This document shows, piece after piece, positions 18,405-30,859 of a DNA stretch of 64,000 nt (positions are counted from its first letter, which is position 1; the number at the start of each line of letters is the position of its first letter). The position numbers and the translations under genes were made by a program. Source of the stretch: Rhea pennata (Eukaryota > Chordata > Aves > Rheiformes > Rheidae); the NCBI RefSeq assembly GCF_028389875.1, contig NC_084702.1, positions 47,181,053 through 47,245,052 of the forward strand, in the 5' to 3' direction. The notes below the pieces were generated by a model. It was given only the letters and a program-made list of their open reading frames with translations, ran no database searches and was not told where the DNA came from.

Positions 18405-18471
18405 TGGTTTGGGGGTTTTTTTTTGGTTTTGTTTTTTTTTTTTTGGTTTTTTTTGTTTTGTTTTGTTTTTT
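18405..18471 (+). repeat. T-rich low-complexity tract with GG and TTTTG units
   Basis: T runs of 5 to 15 broken by G or GG; the end is a (TTTTG)n microsatellite. Confidence 0.9.
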
Positions 18472-19337
18472 GAAAGCCTTTTATACAGAATCTTTTTCCC
18501 TTGGTCACAAAGAAAGCTCAAGTAGTCACTTCACAGCACATGTCTCTTAGTTTCCCAGTTACATTTATTTAGGGAAACAAATGACTTCTGGCACATTGCT
18601 CCAGGCACAGAGAACTTTGGGGCTTGGAGCTTCCAAGGCTGGCAGAATGGGAGCGGATGATCACTGCGTTGCGCTGGAGTTCTTCAAAAATCTGCAGAGG
18701 TGGTTAACAGACTATGAATCCCAGTGACGCTTTCTACCATAGGCAGTTGGCCAAAATTTGGGGTCTTGCAGGTTGTTCTCATTAAGAGACAGATACAATG
18801 GAGTCAGCATTTCTTCAGTACCATTTTGGTTCTTCACAATGAACCTCCAAAGGCCTGAACACAGCAAGGATTCAACACACCAGGAAACACCAGGGATTTT
18901 TGCTTATAGTTCCTAAACCTTTTTCTACCGTTATTTCCATTCAAAATTCTTTCTTTCTTCAACTCTTTCTGGAATGGGCCTATAAGCATACACCTCTGGA
19001 TATTCTCAGTTCCCTTGTTGCTTCCTGATGCTTCAGTTCCTCTTTGAGGCCCAGAGGGACGGCAGCATACCCAAACCCTCAACTCTTATCTGCAAAGCAA
19101 ACTAATGGCAGTTGTCCTTCACAGTGAGCAGTAGATTTCTCAAACCCCTTGCCAAAGAAGCCTGTGAGCGTACAGCTTCTCAGAGGAGCTTACATACATT
19201 CAAGGGGAGACAGTATCACAAGGGAGAGCCAGGTGAGATGATTAAATAGATGAGCTACACCAAGACCATGCAGTCCCCTGAGCTGAAAACACAGAGGCTA
19301 GAACAGCACTTCAGTGGGCAAGTATCATAATACATTT

Positions 19338-19434
19338 GCCCTGTTCTTACTCTTCTCCCGACACGCAGTTGTGGCCACTGCTGCAGACATGATACTGGGC
19401 TAGTAACGTCATCATGGACCAGTACAAACACATT
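19338..19434 (+). mobile_element. Ancient CR1/L3-type LINE 3' tail fossil
   Basis: The stretch 'ccctgttcttactcttctcccgaca ... ggccactgctgcagacatgatactgggctag ... atcatggaccagtac' matches the 3' end of old CR1/L3-like amniote LINEs ('ggccactgctggagacaggatactgggctagatggacc...ctgacccagtat'). It has an internal insertion after 'gggctag' and is strongly diverged. Confidence 0.6.
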
Positions 19435-20690
19435 TTATGCTCCCTAGGCCCCATACACTCCCCAAACACATAAGAGGTAATAGTTTTTTCATGCTATCAG
19501 CTATAGGGAAGAATTTAATTGTCTCCATTTAAGCTTCAGTAGAAGATGGTTACCACATGTGAGAACTTCAAGGAGAGGTCTAAGTTAGACATTAGCAAAA
19601 ACTTCCCAGTATTAAGGTAGTTGAGTACTAGAACAGACTGCTGGAGGAAAAGAAGGAGAGAGTAGGGAGTGATTAGTATCTGGTAGTTTTAAGATTAAAA
19701 TGTGAAAAATTAATTTCTGTCAGAAATAGTTTTAAGTGTAGTCAGAGTCATAGCCAAGTTAGCACAAAAATGAACGCAAACAGAACCTTCAAGAATTGTT
19801 TTCTTCTGGACACTGCAGCTTCTGACATGTGCCACCCACGAAAAGGGGCAGCTAGTAGCTGTTCTGGTAGCTACTAGGAGGAGCCTGCAAGTAGGTGGAA
19901 GAAGGATGTGTCATGAGGTATCTGAGCCCCAAAATGTCTCACAGATGCCCCTGGCTATAGTTAATATTACCCTGGGCAGGGATAATAGGAATGACTAAGA
20001 ACCTATTCAATCTCTTGCAGACCTATTTCCTAGGACTTAAATATTGAAAAAAAGGTATAACATCTGAAAGGATGAATTACAGGCAGGCAGATGAGGTGAG
20101 GGAAAAAACATCAAAGACATACACAAGCAGCATGTAAGATGGCAGAATTAAAAGTCAGTACAACAGAAGGGACTGAGAACAAACGAATGGAGCACACAGC
20201 GTGACAGACCACACAGTAGCCAGGCAGCAAGAATTATTAGGTGATAAGAGATGTAAATCCACTGCAGTTGGATCAGCAGGCCCTCCTGAGTAACATGGCA
20301 AGATGAAGCAGAAAGAAGTTAGGGAGAAAGCAGTACTGCCTAGTTTGTGGCTTGAAGATGTTCACCTTCTCTCTGGGGTTACCTATGACATTGCAACAGC
20401 TCTGCAGCTGCATTCACAGCTAATGCAGTGATTTTTAAAACACTTGAGAACATTCATAGGCTCAGTACACAAGAGCTGTCATCCCAAACAAGCAAGAACT
20501 GTACCTGCCGGACACAGGAGAGGGAGAGGGAATAATAGTCACATAGTAATCCTTTTTGTTCCTTTAATAAAAGGGTGAAAATGCAAAGTAAAGACCCAGA
20601 GTGGATCCAATAAAAAGAGATGCAATACATATAGCCCTTCTCACGACTTGCAGTGATATTTCTGTATTTTCAACTGAGGAGAATGAGAGA

Positions 20691-20758
20691 AAAAAATGAA
20701 AGCAAAAAAAAAAAAAAAAAAAGAAAAGAAAAAAGAAAAGAAAGAAAGAAAAAAGAAA
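20691..20758 (+). repeat. A-rich (GAAA)n tract
   Basis: A19 followed by GAAAA/GAAAG units; homopurine. Confidence 0.9.
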
Positions 20759-21162
20759 ACAATCAACCACCCCACTAGCACTAGAACTATAGTTTTTGCT
20801 ATTCTGTTGTTGCACCCAGCCATCACAGCACAGCTTTACAGGATGGCGGCATGTGATGCTTCATTAACAAAAGCCTAACCACAAGTAGGCAAAAATCCCT
20901 TTCTACAGCTCACTTTGTCATTGATTACAGATAAACACATCTCATAAAAAGGTCAGATTAACACTGGGGGATGGGGGAAGCAAAAAACAGAAATGAAACA
21001 GGCTGCTCCTTACCAGAGATGTGAAATACAATGTAATCAAAAGCAGCTGTTATTTGGCTGGGTGTACTACTAGCTCCAATGCAGTTTTCCCCTGGCATTG
21101 CTGGGAGCTGGTTTGGCTGCCTCTGCACAGCTCTGGAAGCCATCACCTTCACACCAGAGGGG

Positions 21163-21200
21163 AAAAAAGAAAAGAAAAGAAAAGAAAAAAAAAAAAAAAC
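21163..21200 (+). repeat. (AAAAG)n / poly(A) tract
   Basis: Several AAAAG units passing into a run of about 15 A. Confidence 0.9.
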
Positions 21201-21302
21201 CCCACCAAACTCAAGCAAGGGCTTGCTTGCTGCTTCTACACTCTGTGCCAGACAATAAAATCAGCACAGCCCTGCCTGACGAGCAATTGCCAGTGCAAGA
21301 AT

Positions 21303-21320
21303 GTACACACACACACACTC
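21303..21320 (+). repeat. Short (CA)n microsatellite
   Basis: About eight CA dinucleotides. Confidence 0.85.
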
Positions 21321-21940
21321 TCCTTCTGTAACTTGCTTGCAATTCATTTTAAATATATTCTCTCACATACTTGTGAGCAGTGGCCATCACAGCAGATGGC
21401 CTCCTAGCTCAATGATTTCAGCTGAAACACTTACATGCACCAGGGTGCTCGACGTAGTTGCCTCCCCTCTCATTTTTCAGGGGCTGCAGCGCAAGAACAT
21501 CGCTCCATGCCCTCTCCCCTTCTGTTTGGGCTGGTTTACAGGGCTGACCTGTGAGAAAGACCTGTCTCGAGCTGCAAGTCAGGGATACTACAGGAACTGC
21601 CAGCTATTTTCAGATTGTCTACCATCCTCATTTGTAAGGTTAGAAACTAAAAGATAGAAGAATAAATAACAAGGAATGTTTTATTTCTTTTAAACTGAGT
21701 CTTTAAGCACCATCACAGTCCTTGCTGAACAAACTAAAAGTAACAAAAGCACTCTCTACTCAATACTGGCTTGCAAATATTTATCATGAGACACTACACA
21801 CAGCTGGTACTTAGAGTAGCAGAGCAGAGATTACCAACATTTTCTACCTGAAATTTTGACAAAGACTTTCTAAACGTTACATAAACTTTCACTGGTGAAA
21901 GAGCACTTTATTACCCACAATTTAACAAGGGATCCTCTAA

Positions 21941-21984
<44 letters not shown>
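21941..21984. repeat. TA microsatellite, about 22 units
   Basis: Nearly pure alternating AT for 44 nt, the longest dinucleotide repeat in the window and fully self-complementary. Confidence 0.95.
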
Positions 21985-21987
<3 letters not shown>

Positions 21988-22741
21988 CTTCCTCAGGAGG
22001 GTACAACATCATGGTAATGAAATCCTGCCTTCTTTCATCCACCAATACACACTTCACCATCCACTCAATCTTATATTCCTCTCCTCCCTCTCTCCCCCCT
22101 GACTTCCTAAGCATTACATAGAAGGTTCTCTTGCTTAGCAGTTGACCTTAGACAGCAGACACAGGCAGGCTTACTGCAGATTTCGGTGGTATCAGCACTG
22201 TTACACGTGTGAAAAACAGGTTCCAGTGGCAAGAACTAAACATGGAGCTATCTTGCACAAAAGTATATGGAAGGAAAAGCAGCAAGAGGGTCCATTTGCA
22301 CTATGTGCTGTTTCACAGGAAAACATGTCTTTGTTCACTAGTGGTGAGTTTGCCTTCATGTGAACAAGAACAAACTGTGTAACTTTTGAGAAATTTATGG
22401 ATTTGATGTTTTTAACCAGGAGATAGTTTTGATCTTATCACTGGACTGTTCTCCTGCCCATGTTTAGTCTATGAGCAAGTTGCTAACCTATTACAAGATT
22501 TAATTACTTTTCCCTCCGGCAGGGTAAAGTCTACACAGACCCTCCTCAGATACTGAATCTTACATTTTGCATAAAATGTATCTTAAAAGTCAAACCTCAC
22601 ACAATTGCACAGATTGGTCAATGTATGCAACTTATTACCAGCTTCTGATGAAGGTGAGACACAGAAGTAATCAACCCCACTAAGGTCCCAATGAGCTTAG
22701 AGGAGCTGATCCCTAGGCTGCTCTGTATTCTATATTCTTTC

Positions 22742-23417
22742 AGAGAAGGAGCTGGGAGTGCTGGTGGATGACAAGTTGACCATGCGCCAGTAATGTGCCC
22801 TTATGGCCAAGAAGGCCAATGGTATCCTGGGGTGCATTAGGAACACTGTTGCCGGCAGGTCGAGGGAGGTGATCCTGCCCCTCTACTCAGCCCTGCTGAG
22901 GCCTCATCTCAAGTACTGTGTCCAGTTCTGGGCTCCCCAGGACAAGAGAGACATGGAGCTACTGGGGAAGAGTCCAGTGTAGGGCTACAAAGATGATCAG
23001 AGGGCTGGAGCACCTGCCCTACGAAGAACGGCTGAGAGAGCTGGGCCTCTTCAACCAGAAGAGAAGCCTGAGGGGGGATCTTATCAATGTGTACAAGTAA
23101 CTGAAGGGAGGGTGTCAAGGGGACGGGAACAAACTCTTTTCAGTTGTCCCATGTGACAGGACAAGAGGCAATGGGCAGAAATTGAAGCACAGGAAGTTCT
23201 GCCTGACCATGAGGGGGAATTTCTTCACTGCGAGAGTGACAGAGCACTGGCACAGGTTGCCCAGAGAGGTAGTGGAGTCTCCTTCTCTGGAGATATTCAA
23301 GGCCCGCCTGGATACAACCCTGTCTAACATGCTCTAGGTGACCCTGCTTGAGCAGGGAGGTTGGACTAGATGATCTCCAGAGGTCCCTTCCAACCTTAAC
23401 AATTCTATGATTCTATA
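22742..23417 (+). mobile_element. CR1 LINE, 5'-truncated 3' end
   Basis: Chicken repeat 1 non-LTR retrotransposon, the main bird LINE. The copy starts inside the end of the reverse-transcriptase ORF ('gagaaggagctgggagtgctggtggatgacaag') and runs through 'tactgtgtccagttctgggctcccca' and 'gagagctgggcctcttcaacc'. It ends with the standard tail 'gttggactagatgatctccagaggtcccttccaacc' plus short ATTCTATGATTCTAT repeats. CR1 copies end in such 8-bp units rather than poly(A). The ORF is broken by in-frame stops (for example after CCAG at 22790), so the copy is dead. Orientation is +. Confidence 0.96.
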
Positions 23418-25217
23418 CATAGGTCTGTGACAGGATTACAAGGAAGGCATTTCCATGGAGCAGATGGAGCTGCTGGCAAATGGTGCCATCACACAGGTGA
23501 TACAAAATTGAGTAGCAGTGGACCCAATCTTCACCCTGGGGGGCCAAAGAGAGCCTGTTTCAGCATCTGCTCTTCAATCCCTTCCTACTTCTGTTCCCCT
23601 TGCATCAATTAACTGGGTAAAAAAAAAATGTGTTATGCTGGTCCCAAACACTAGAATATACAGCAAATTTTCAAACTTGAACCCCTGGTGAAGATGAGCA
23701 GGAGGCCTGTTGGGTAGATAGAATCTTAAAATACTTCCATGGAATAATTTGGTTTAAAAGTAAGTACAACGTGACAAACTGGAATACCTCATGTACAACA
23801 TGAGTTATTGTTTCAGGTCTTCCATGAATTGAGGGAGATAACGCTGTTACCTGAAGTTTGGCTTATGTTTGTGCCATAAGGAGACAACAAGTATGCAGCA
23901 AATTCTGCAACTGTTTAATCTATGACTAGGTAGTGTCTGCCAGGCCCTGTGTCTTATCTGAACAAGCGTATATCTGTATCAAGGAAGGAACAGTAACTTA
24001 TACCTTTCTTTTTCAGTAGGCCTTTCTGTCTCCCTCACTGACCAGACCTGAAAGACTAAGTCCATCTTGGAGATAATTTACATGTTTTAAAAGAAGAAAT
24101 AATGCTTCTGAATCAGGGATCCTGCATTTACACGTTTCACACAGCCATGCTCACCTGCCTCCACAAACCTGCCAAAACACTTGGAACCCTGCAGATCGAT
24201 CTGCAAGGACAGTTTTGGAGGGAACGGGGGAGTTCAGATTTCCTTGCTAGTCTCTGTTTCTGATGCTACAAACAATGGCATCAATTGAGGTGACAGCAGT
24301 GTTTAGAGTTAGAAGACTGGTATCCAGCAAAACTGGACAGAAAACAGTAGCACATTTTACACTGAGTCACGAGTCATAACTCAGTCGTAACCATTTTCAT
24401 TTACAGCTTGGAATAGTTTGAAAACTGGCTTTGTACTGGAAAGCCTCTTTATAGCCTTTTACAAAAGTGCTAGTTATTCGTAACACTGTAACCTTCAAGA
24501 AAACACCTGTGGGTGGGAGAAACAGTATGCATGTTAATACTATTAGCACAGCTCTCACGACAGAACACAGGTAGATAATTGACTCCAAATTTTGACTGAA
24601 AATTTGGTTCACCACATCATGATACATGATAACCTTCATAGTGTACTACAGTTCTCCTATTTCCAAAGATCAGTCAGTGGAATTTAAGCATGTGCTTATG
24701 TGTTTTATAGCACAGTGACAGCATATGCATTTCATGGAAGTTAAATGTGTTTACAGTTAGTTTGCTGAATTAGGCTTTAATATAGTTTGCTTAAAAAAAA
24801 AGCACACTTTCCTCCTTTTTTATACAGAAAAGCATATGGATTGAAAGAAGGAAAGAAACGTGCAGTCTAAACTCAGCAACATTTAATCCAAATCCAGACC
24901 CCAATCCAGAAGAGGAAACAATACAACCAAGCTATTGAGCATAAATTATTGTATTAATTCATTATTGCAAAGCAATGTGACAAAAAACTACCACTATGAA
25001 CCGAATTAATCATGTCATTCCCACAGACCTGTGCAAGTACTGAGCTGTCACTCAAGTATTTGGATTTGTAGTGCAATAGCAGATTTAAGCAATACTAAAA
25101 AAGCAGACATTTAAATCCTTCCCACTGCTACAGCCATAGTGACAGACACTCTAGAGCTTGCTAAAAGTATCACAAATCTTGTCTTCCACTCTTTCCTTTT
25201 TTAAACTTCCTGAATAA

Positions 25218-25560
25218 GTAGCATCTTGATAAAAATCCTTAAGTACAAACAACAGTGTAATGTAAAAGTAACTAAAAACATACATGTCTTTCTATATATA
25301 ATAGCCAGATGTGGAACAGTAACATTTACCATGTGGTGGACTGAGGTAACTGCGCGAAACATGATACAGGAACTGAAAGCCAGCATGCAGGTCCAGATGC
25401 ATGAAACACATACAAAAATGTATGGTTAATGAGACAGCATTGTTTTAAATTTCAGAGTGCAGTGAAAGATAACATCTCCCAGCATTGGAAAAATCCAATC
25501 TGTCAGATGAAGGAATGCTCCATCTAATGGAGAACAGGTGAAAGATACAGAGTCATAAAG
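25218..25560 (+). repeat. Diverged direct duplicate, copy A
   Basis: Collinear with 31707-32039 at a nearly constant offset of 6.47 to 6.49 kb. Shared blocks include GTAGCATCTTGATAAAA at the start, TTCAGAGTGCARTGAAAGATAACATCT, ATCCAATYTGTCAGA and AACAGGTGAAAGA near the end. The last 130 bp are the best conserved, by eye roughly three quarters identical. Confidence 0.7.
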
Positions 25561-27180
25561 AAGAACTCACTTCAAGGGTCAGACCTCCTGCAGCACATAT
25601 GTGGTAAGTGAATATAATTAATGCCACCACCACATTTCATGCAGGCTTGCTTTTACAGTGCATGCTCAATTTTATCTCAGACATTGCAAGACATTATAAG
25701 CTGCCAGAAATATCTGAAATTGCTAAGATCAAAATAGATCACCATTAGATTTATACTAAGTTCTATAGACAAAGGCTCTAGGATGGGTATGAGATGCAGG
25801 TGTTCAGCAAAAGTAGGTTTTTGTTTTACATTAAATGTATCAGTATAATTCAGTAGCACAGCGATCGCTTGTTAGGGCAAATATCTTTGCTTTATAGAAA
25901 TGTGTCATTTTGTTATAGTAGTTATTTAGTATCTGTAGAAAATAGATTACATGATGATTCATATAAGGAACTTGAGGTTGCCTGTAGGGTATAAGTACCC
26001 CCACACATTTTTCAGACCATTTCCCAGAACAAACTTTTTCACATCTGATCAAAGTTATTTCCTTTATTCCAGGAAATTCCTGTTCTCGTCTAAACCATCA
26101 TGGAATTTGTTCCTAAACCTAATGTTACTACTCTGATGCAAGACAGCACTAGTTGTTTCTATCTACAATAGTTTTGTTTAAGATATAAATGATGTATATT
26201 TAAAATCTGCAATTTGGAATCATACAACCGCACAACCTGTCCTAGACTGCAGCACAAGCTGTCAAACATAATCTACATGAAACAAAAGAAGTCAGAAATA
26301 CAAGGTTGAAAGGATAAGCCTCTGACATTCATGTCAATTCACTACACTGACATTCAAACTACTACTTACTAAGGAGGTGGGAGAAATAACTGCTAATGGA
26401 ATAGCCTTTGATATTCAGTCATTTCCTCATTTCCTCCTGTAATTTAATTATAGCCTAGACTAAAGATATATTAATACATTACTTGTTAGTAATGTGTCAG
26501 CTTGCTGAACTTACAGCTCAGGAGGGAATCCAAATTTAATTTTTCAGTCTCTTTAGTGAACAGCAAGTCTTTTGTTTCTATATACATTGACAGAATCCAA
26601 GCAGAAGTGTCTGCACCGGATCAGGGAAGTACTGATGACTGGGATCTTCAGGTCTTCTACAAATCACCACATGAACAACTAGAAAGGATGAAGAAAGAAC
26701 CTATTAAAAAGAAAAAAAAACAAAACAGTCTGATGTGTACAACAGACATCATTGGTCTCACTAACTCAGGAATGATACCAAACATCCCTGAGCACTGTTC
26801 ACTGGCACCATCCCTCTTAGCTATTTACAAACACAGAGCAGGTTGAGAGAGCTGTGAGATGACAAGAGTCAAGAGAAATAAGCCCACTAAAAGAAAACTG
26901 GAGCATGAAATACATGACAAAAAACAAACTTCAGCTATAATTATGAATTATGGTGTTGGCTCTGAGGTAGGAAAAGCCGAGTCCAAGTGTAGGGGCACAA
27001 CGTGTTTGCTTGTTTAACAGTAACACTTTCATCAATGAGCACACCAAAATCCAGGGTGATACGGAATCGAATAAAACCTAGTAATGTAACAGCAGTATAA
27101 GTTGGGTATACCCAGGATATTTTGTGAACAAGCAAGTTTAAGTAAATTATGCAGTTTTCAGCATCTTCCCAGAGAACATG

Positions 27181-27200
27181 CCCCCCCCCCCCCCGCCCCG
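27181..27200 (+). repeat. C-rich run (C14GC4G)
   Basis: Fourteen C, then GCCCCG; a G-quadruplex/i-motif-prone homopolymer. Confidence 0.9.
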
Positions 27201-27889
27201 ATCAGGTCCCGGCAATCCTGCAGACTGCCACTCCAGTGAGCTCTGTCAGCAAGAACTCACTCCATACGTGCTTCCTGCCTTGACACAGTCTACAATACGT
27301 ATCCAAATCCCTGAACTTTCAATCTGAAAGAACTACTTAGCCCAGCACTGACCTCCTTTGAAAACTACTGCTTTGAATAATCTTCGCCTCTAGTCGTTTT
27401 TATTACCTAAAAGGGTTATACTGTTTTGGGAATGTCTGCAACTTGTGAGTGTTTTTGATTTGGATTTAAATACAAAGCTGGGTTACAGGCAGCTGTACTT
27501 CTCACCTCCCCATATAAGGGGGTCAGTGGGATGGGTCTTCTTTTTAAACCTCCATCAACTAAGTAAGTAGAAATTAAAACTGGTAAGAGCAAAACATACT
27601 AACTGGAGCACAAGTAGGTAAGAGAGGGCAAAGTGTCCTCCACGGCTAAATATTCAGATATGCAAACACCAACCCCTCTGTCACGCTACAGACCTTAGAC
27701 TCAAGAAACAGAATAAACTCCCAGGTTAGTAAAGAAACATCTTTTCACTGACTTCATGCATCTCAGCTCCACAAGTGACAGAAATGCAAACAGAGGGAAC
27801 TAAAGAGGTTCATGGAACTTCAGTGAAGTTACGTTAACATATAATAAAGACAACCCAATAACAAGAGACTACTACTCTTCAAAAGACTT

Positions 27890-28009
27890 CTTAGTGCACT
27901 TTACAAAGTGAAATTTCTTTCCTGTTTTACTGGGAAGGCATTGAGAAGACAGATAATCAAATCAAGGTCACTAGCTGGACAGTAGGCCAAGAGTAAAACT
28001 CTGGTGTTT
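27890..28009 (+). mobile_element. MIR-like SINE fossil
   Basis: The stretch 'gtgcactttacaaagtg ... cctgttttactgggaaggcattgagaagacagataatcaaatcaaggtcactagctggacagtaggccaagagtaaaactctggtgtt' follows the order of the MIR consensus ('gcgctttacat ... ccattttacagatgaggaaactgaggcacagagaggttaag ... aggtcacacagctagt...agtggcagagc...aacccaggt'). It is strongly diverged. Confidence 0.55.
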
Positions 28010-28183
28010 ATTTTTTAAGAGCATTAGAACTCAACAATTAACCATTACATTTTTGTAATAAGCGTATAGAAGCAGAGTAAGACATTTAAGTTTATTAATA
28101 AAACTGAACTCCCTCCTGCCCTCTACCCCGAATTCCCTTTTCTCTTCCTCTTCCCCCTCGAAAAAGGGTCCTGCTTCTGTTTA

Positions 28184-28210
28184 TCTTACATATCATTTTG
28201 ATATGTAAGA
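28184..28210. repeat. Perfect inverted repeat, 12-bp arms, 3-nt loop
   Basis: TCTTACATATCA, loop TTT, TGATATGTAAGA. The arms are exact reverse complements; the pairing stops abruptly on both sides. Confidence 0.95.
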
Positions 28211-29706
28211 GGTCTCTAGTGTCTTCATAAAGATAAATGCTCTAAGCCCCTCTGAAAGCCAGAATAGGAGCCAAGCAAAAGTTTTTCTGCAGTTCACATT
28301 ACATTGTTAATTGCTATCCTAGATGGTAATAAGTAGAGAGAAGGGAGAAATATTTTGAACACGCATAAAATATGGTTCTGTACCTATCAGCTTGAGAAAT
28401 CAAAAAGGTTTTGTGAACTCTCAAACAAGGTAACATCCACTTTTGCGAATTAAGGGTAGTGTATTTTACTGTAACTCAAATCATTTGCCCTTAAATTTTG
28501 TCACAAAGCCTGGAAATGAAACCACCTGCCACTGATTTCTCTCCAAACTCTCAAGTACACGCATGCTTTTATGATAATGTAGGCCAGACAGGCATTCCAG
28601 CATGCCTCTAGATCAGAGAGTTTTTCTTCTGGCATAGTAACAGATTTCTGGCCTTGTAAGCCCTATTTTATTTGCACTATGTTTGTATACATCTGGGCCT
28701 GTAGCAGAAGCCCAGATGTTCTCACCTCCCTTTCAACATCACTTTTAGATTATCACAATGATGTTATCTAATGGCTCCCATGCAGCTACTTGTGACAATT
28801 TATGCCAGCACAATCTTAAGGAGGTGACAGGTCCTGTTGTATTTTAATATATGGAATTTTACACCAACTGTTTTGTCCTCAATTAAATTTCCACAAGCAG
28901 TGATCAGGAAGTCACAGAAGACACTCTCAGAACCCTTCTGATGTAAAGAAAACTGAATCTATCTCTGCAAAGAAAACTCTTATGTTCCCATTTTAGGTAA
29001 TAGATCTCTAGCAGTTTCAAACTAAATCAGTTTTCTAAACTTTAGCTCTAGTCAGAGCTTGAAGCCATTCATTCCTCTCGCCTACTTTAATATTCTTTTA
29101 CTATTACTCAGAAATTTCAGTAGCCAGACCATACAGAAAGCAAAATCTTCGCACAAGGAATTGCACTGAAATGAAGCAGGAGCTGATTTTAATTAGACAA
29201 TTAAACTTGATGGCATCAGTTCAGCAGGGCAGATAAACTCACGCTAGGCACTGGAGAAGGTATATTTATTGAATACACAGATACAAAGTAACAAGAGCTA
29301 CAGGGGACTGACATGGTGAGGCAGAAAATCCACATGAGCAGTCTTAGAAAGATGAAAACGTTTACATCCTTGGTACTGCTTCATAGCTTTTTCTTGAACT
29401 GCGTACTCCAAAACTCAAATGCTAGCAGCATAGCAGTGACATTCAGAAGTACCTCAGAGAAAAGACAATTATACTATATAAACTATTTGCCAGAAATATA
29501 TAATTGTTATGTATTTGTTTATACCATTCTTCACCTCATAAGCAAATTCTGATCTAAAGTAACTTCTGTGAAGCTAACTTATCCAAAGATTAAGAAATGA
29601 CTTGGTCTACAACCACACAGAAGATAACAGTCACTATTACTAACCCATCCAGGGCCTGCAAATCACAGGAAATTGAAGCTAAATAATTTTAGACGGAAGC
29701 ATAGTG

Positions 29707-29747
29707 GGTTTTTTTTTTCTTTTTTTTCTTTTTTTTTTTTTTTTTTA
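29707..29747 (+). repeat. T-rich low-complexity tract
   Basis: Runs of 7 to 19 T separated by single C. Confidence 0.9.
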
Positions 29748-30106
29748 AGACAAATGGAAAGGGGTTATAAGAGTAAATTATTCAGAAATACAGTAATTTC
29801 CCTAACAATTTTAAAAACTATTTTTTTAAAAAAAAGCATTTTAGTTCAAACTATGCTGTCTTCAGGGAAGCATGTGCTCCATGCAGATCTGATGACAGGA
29901 ATATAATGGTTCCCTTCTAGAAGAGAAAAAATTATCAAGCAAAATAAAACAAACAAAAGGCTTGTTTGCTGCATATGCTGATTAGACAGAACACAAGAAG
30001 CAGCAATTCATACTAGTAAACCTCTAGGAAAAAAAACCCTTAATTTCAGTGAAAATCTGATTTTACTTCCTGTATGGTCTGGCTTCTCAAATTCCTTACC
30101 ATCATA

Positions 30107-30133
30107 TATACATACATATATATATATATATAA
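30107..30133. repeat. TA/TACA microsatellite
   Basis: ATATATACATACATATATATATATATATA-type alternation. Confidence 0.9.
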
Positions 30134-30433
30134 AGAGAGTATGAAGAATGAATGGCTTAAAGCTCTGGCTGGAACAAAGTTCAGAAAACTGACTTGGTAT
30201 CAAACTGCTAAAACTGAGGAAAAGTCATAATGGCTTTTCCCTTTTCACTGGACATTGATGAGATTTCTACAGAATTCTACATAGATTTCCAGTGTAGGAG
30301 ACCTGGAGAGATGCAGTTTAACTTGCAGAGGTAATTACAAAAGATAAAATTACTCCACAGACCTAAAATAAAGTACTCCAAAATCTTTAGGAAAGAATGA
30401 AGGAAATTCAGATTAAGCCTGGAAGTTGCTGAC

Positions 30434-30453
30434 AAAAAAAAAAAAAAAAAAAA
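30434..30453 (+). repeat. Poly(A) run, about 20 nt
   Basis: Uninterrupted A tract between GAC and GGAATC. Confidence 0.9.
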
Positions 30454-30726
30454 AGGAATCATGTTATTTAATGTGTTATTTAACTGCTCATCTAAGGATG
30501 GACTCACCATTGGAACAAACTGTTGAGGAAGAAGTAAACTATCTAGATGGCTGCAAAGAGGCTAGCTGACTTTCTAGAATAGAAAGAAAAAAAAGCTCAC
30601 TTTCCATCAAAATACAAATTACTAGACTCAGTACAGGGTAATGGTCAAAATTTATGGGCCTGTGATACACTGGAAGACTGACAGTGTACCTCCACGATCT
30701 CTTGCAATGCTGCACCATCTTCAGTC

Positions 30727-30755
30727 AGAAAATCTGCAGCAGCAGCAGATTTTCT
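30727..30755. repeat. Perfect 11-bp inverted repeat around a CAG run
   Basis: AGAAAATCTGC, a 7-nt AGCAGCA loop, then GCAGATTTTCT. It lies about 85 to 115 nt past the predicted LNPEP cleavage site on the transcribed strand. Confidence 0.95.
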
Positions 30756-30859
30756 AAGTCTCAGTCTCAAACAAAAAGAAAACAGCATTTCTTGAACTTT
30801 CAAACACTCTTGTGACATAACAAAAAAAAAAAACACAAAAAAAATTTATATTTAAATAC

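Larger units (their letters stand above)
10711..22741. other. Intergenic region, no gene supported
   Basis: No exon or RNA gene could be supported. It holds a MIR-like fossil (11240-11340), an A24 run (11898-11921), a GC-rich island (13490-13765), an ancient CR1/L3-like tail (19338-19434), T-rich and A-rich tracts (18405-18471, 20691-20758, 21163-21200) and a TA22 repeat (21941-21984). The longest open frame, on the - strand at 16027-16422 (131 codons), shows no recognisable domain. Confidence 0.5.
23418..30839. other. Intergenic region between CR1 and LNPEP 3' end
   Basis: No gene supported. It contains a diverged duplicate of part of the LNPEP 3' UTR (25218-25560), a C14 run (27181-27194), a MIR-like fossil (27890-28009), a perfect 12-bp hairpin (28184-28210), T-rich and TA tracts (29707-29747, 30107-30133), an A20 run (30434-30453) and a hairpin beyond the LNPEP poly(A) site (30727-30755). 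The 114-codon open frame at 26502-26846 has no family resemblance. Confidence 0.5.

Noticed and set aside
22918..23330. Open frames at 22918-23100 and 23115-23330
   Set aside because: They are fragments of the CR1 element, not host genes.
26502..26846. 114-codon + strand open frame with an acidic/basic composition
   Set aside because: Looks protein-like in the middle, but no recognisable family, no splice context and a Lys run caused by an A tract.
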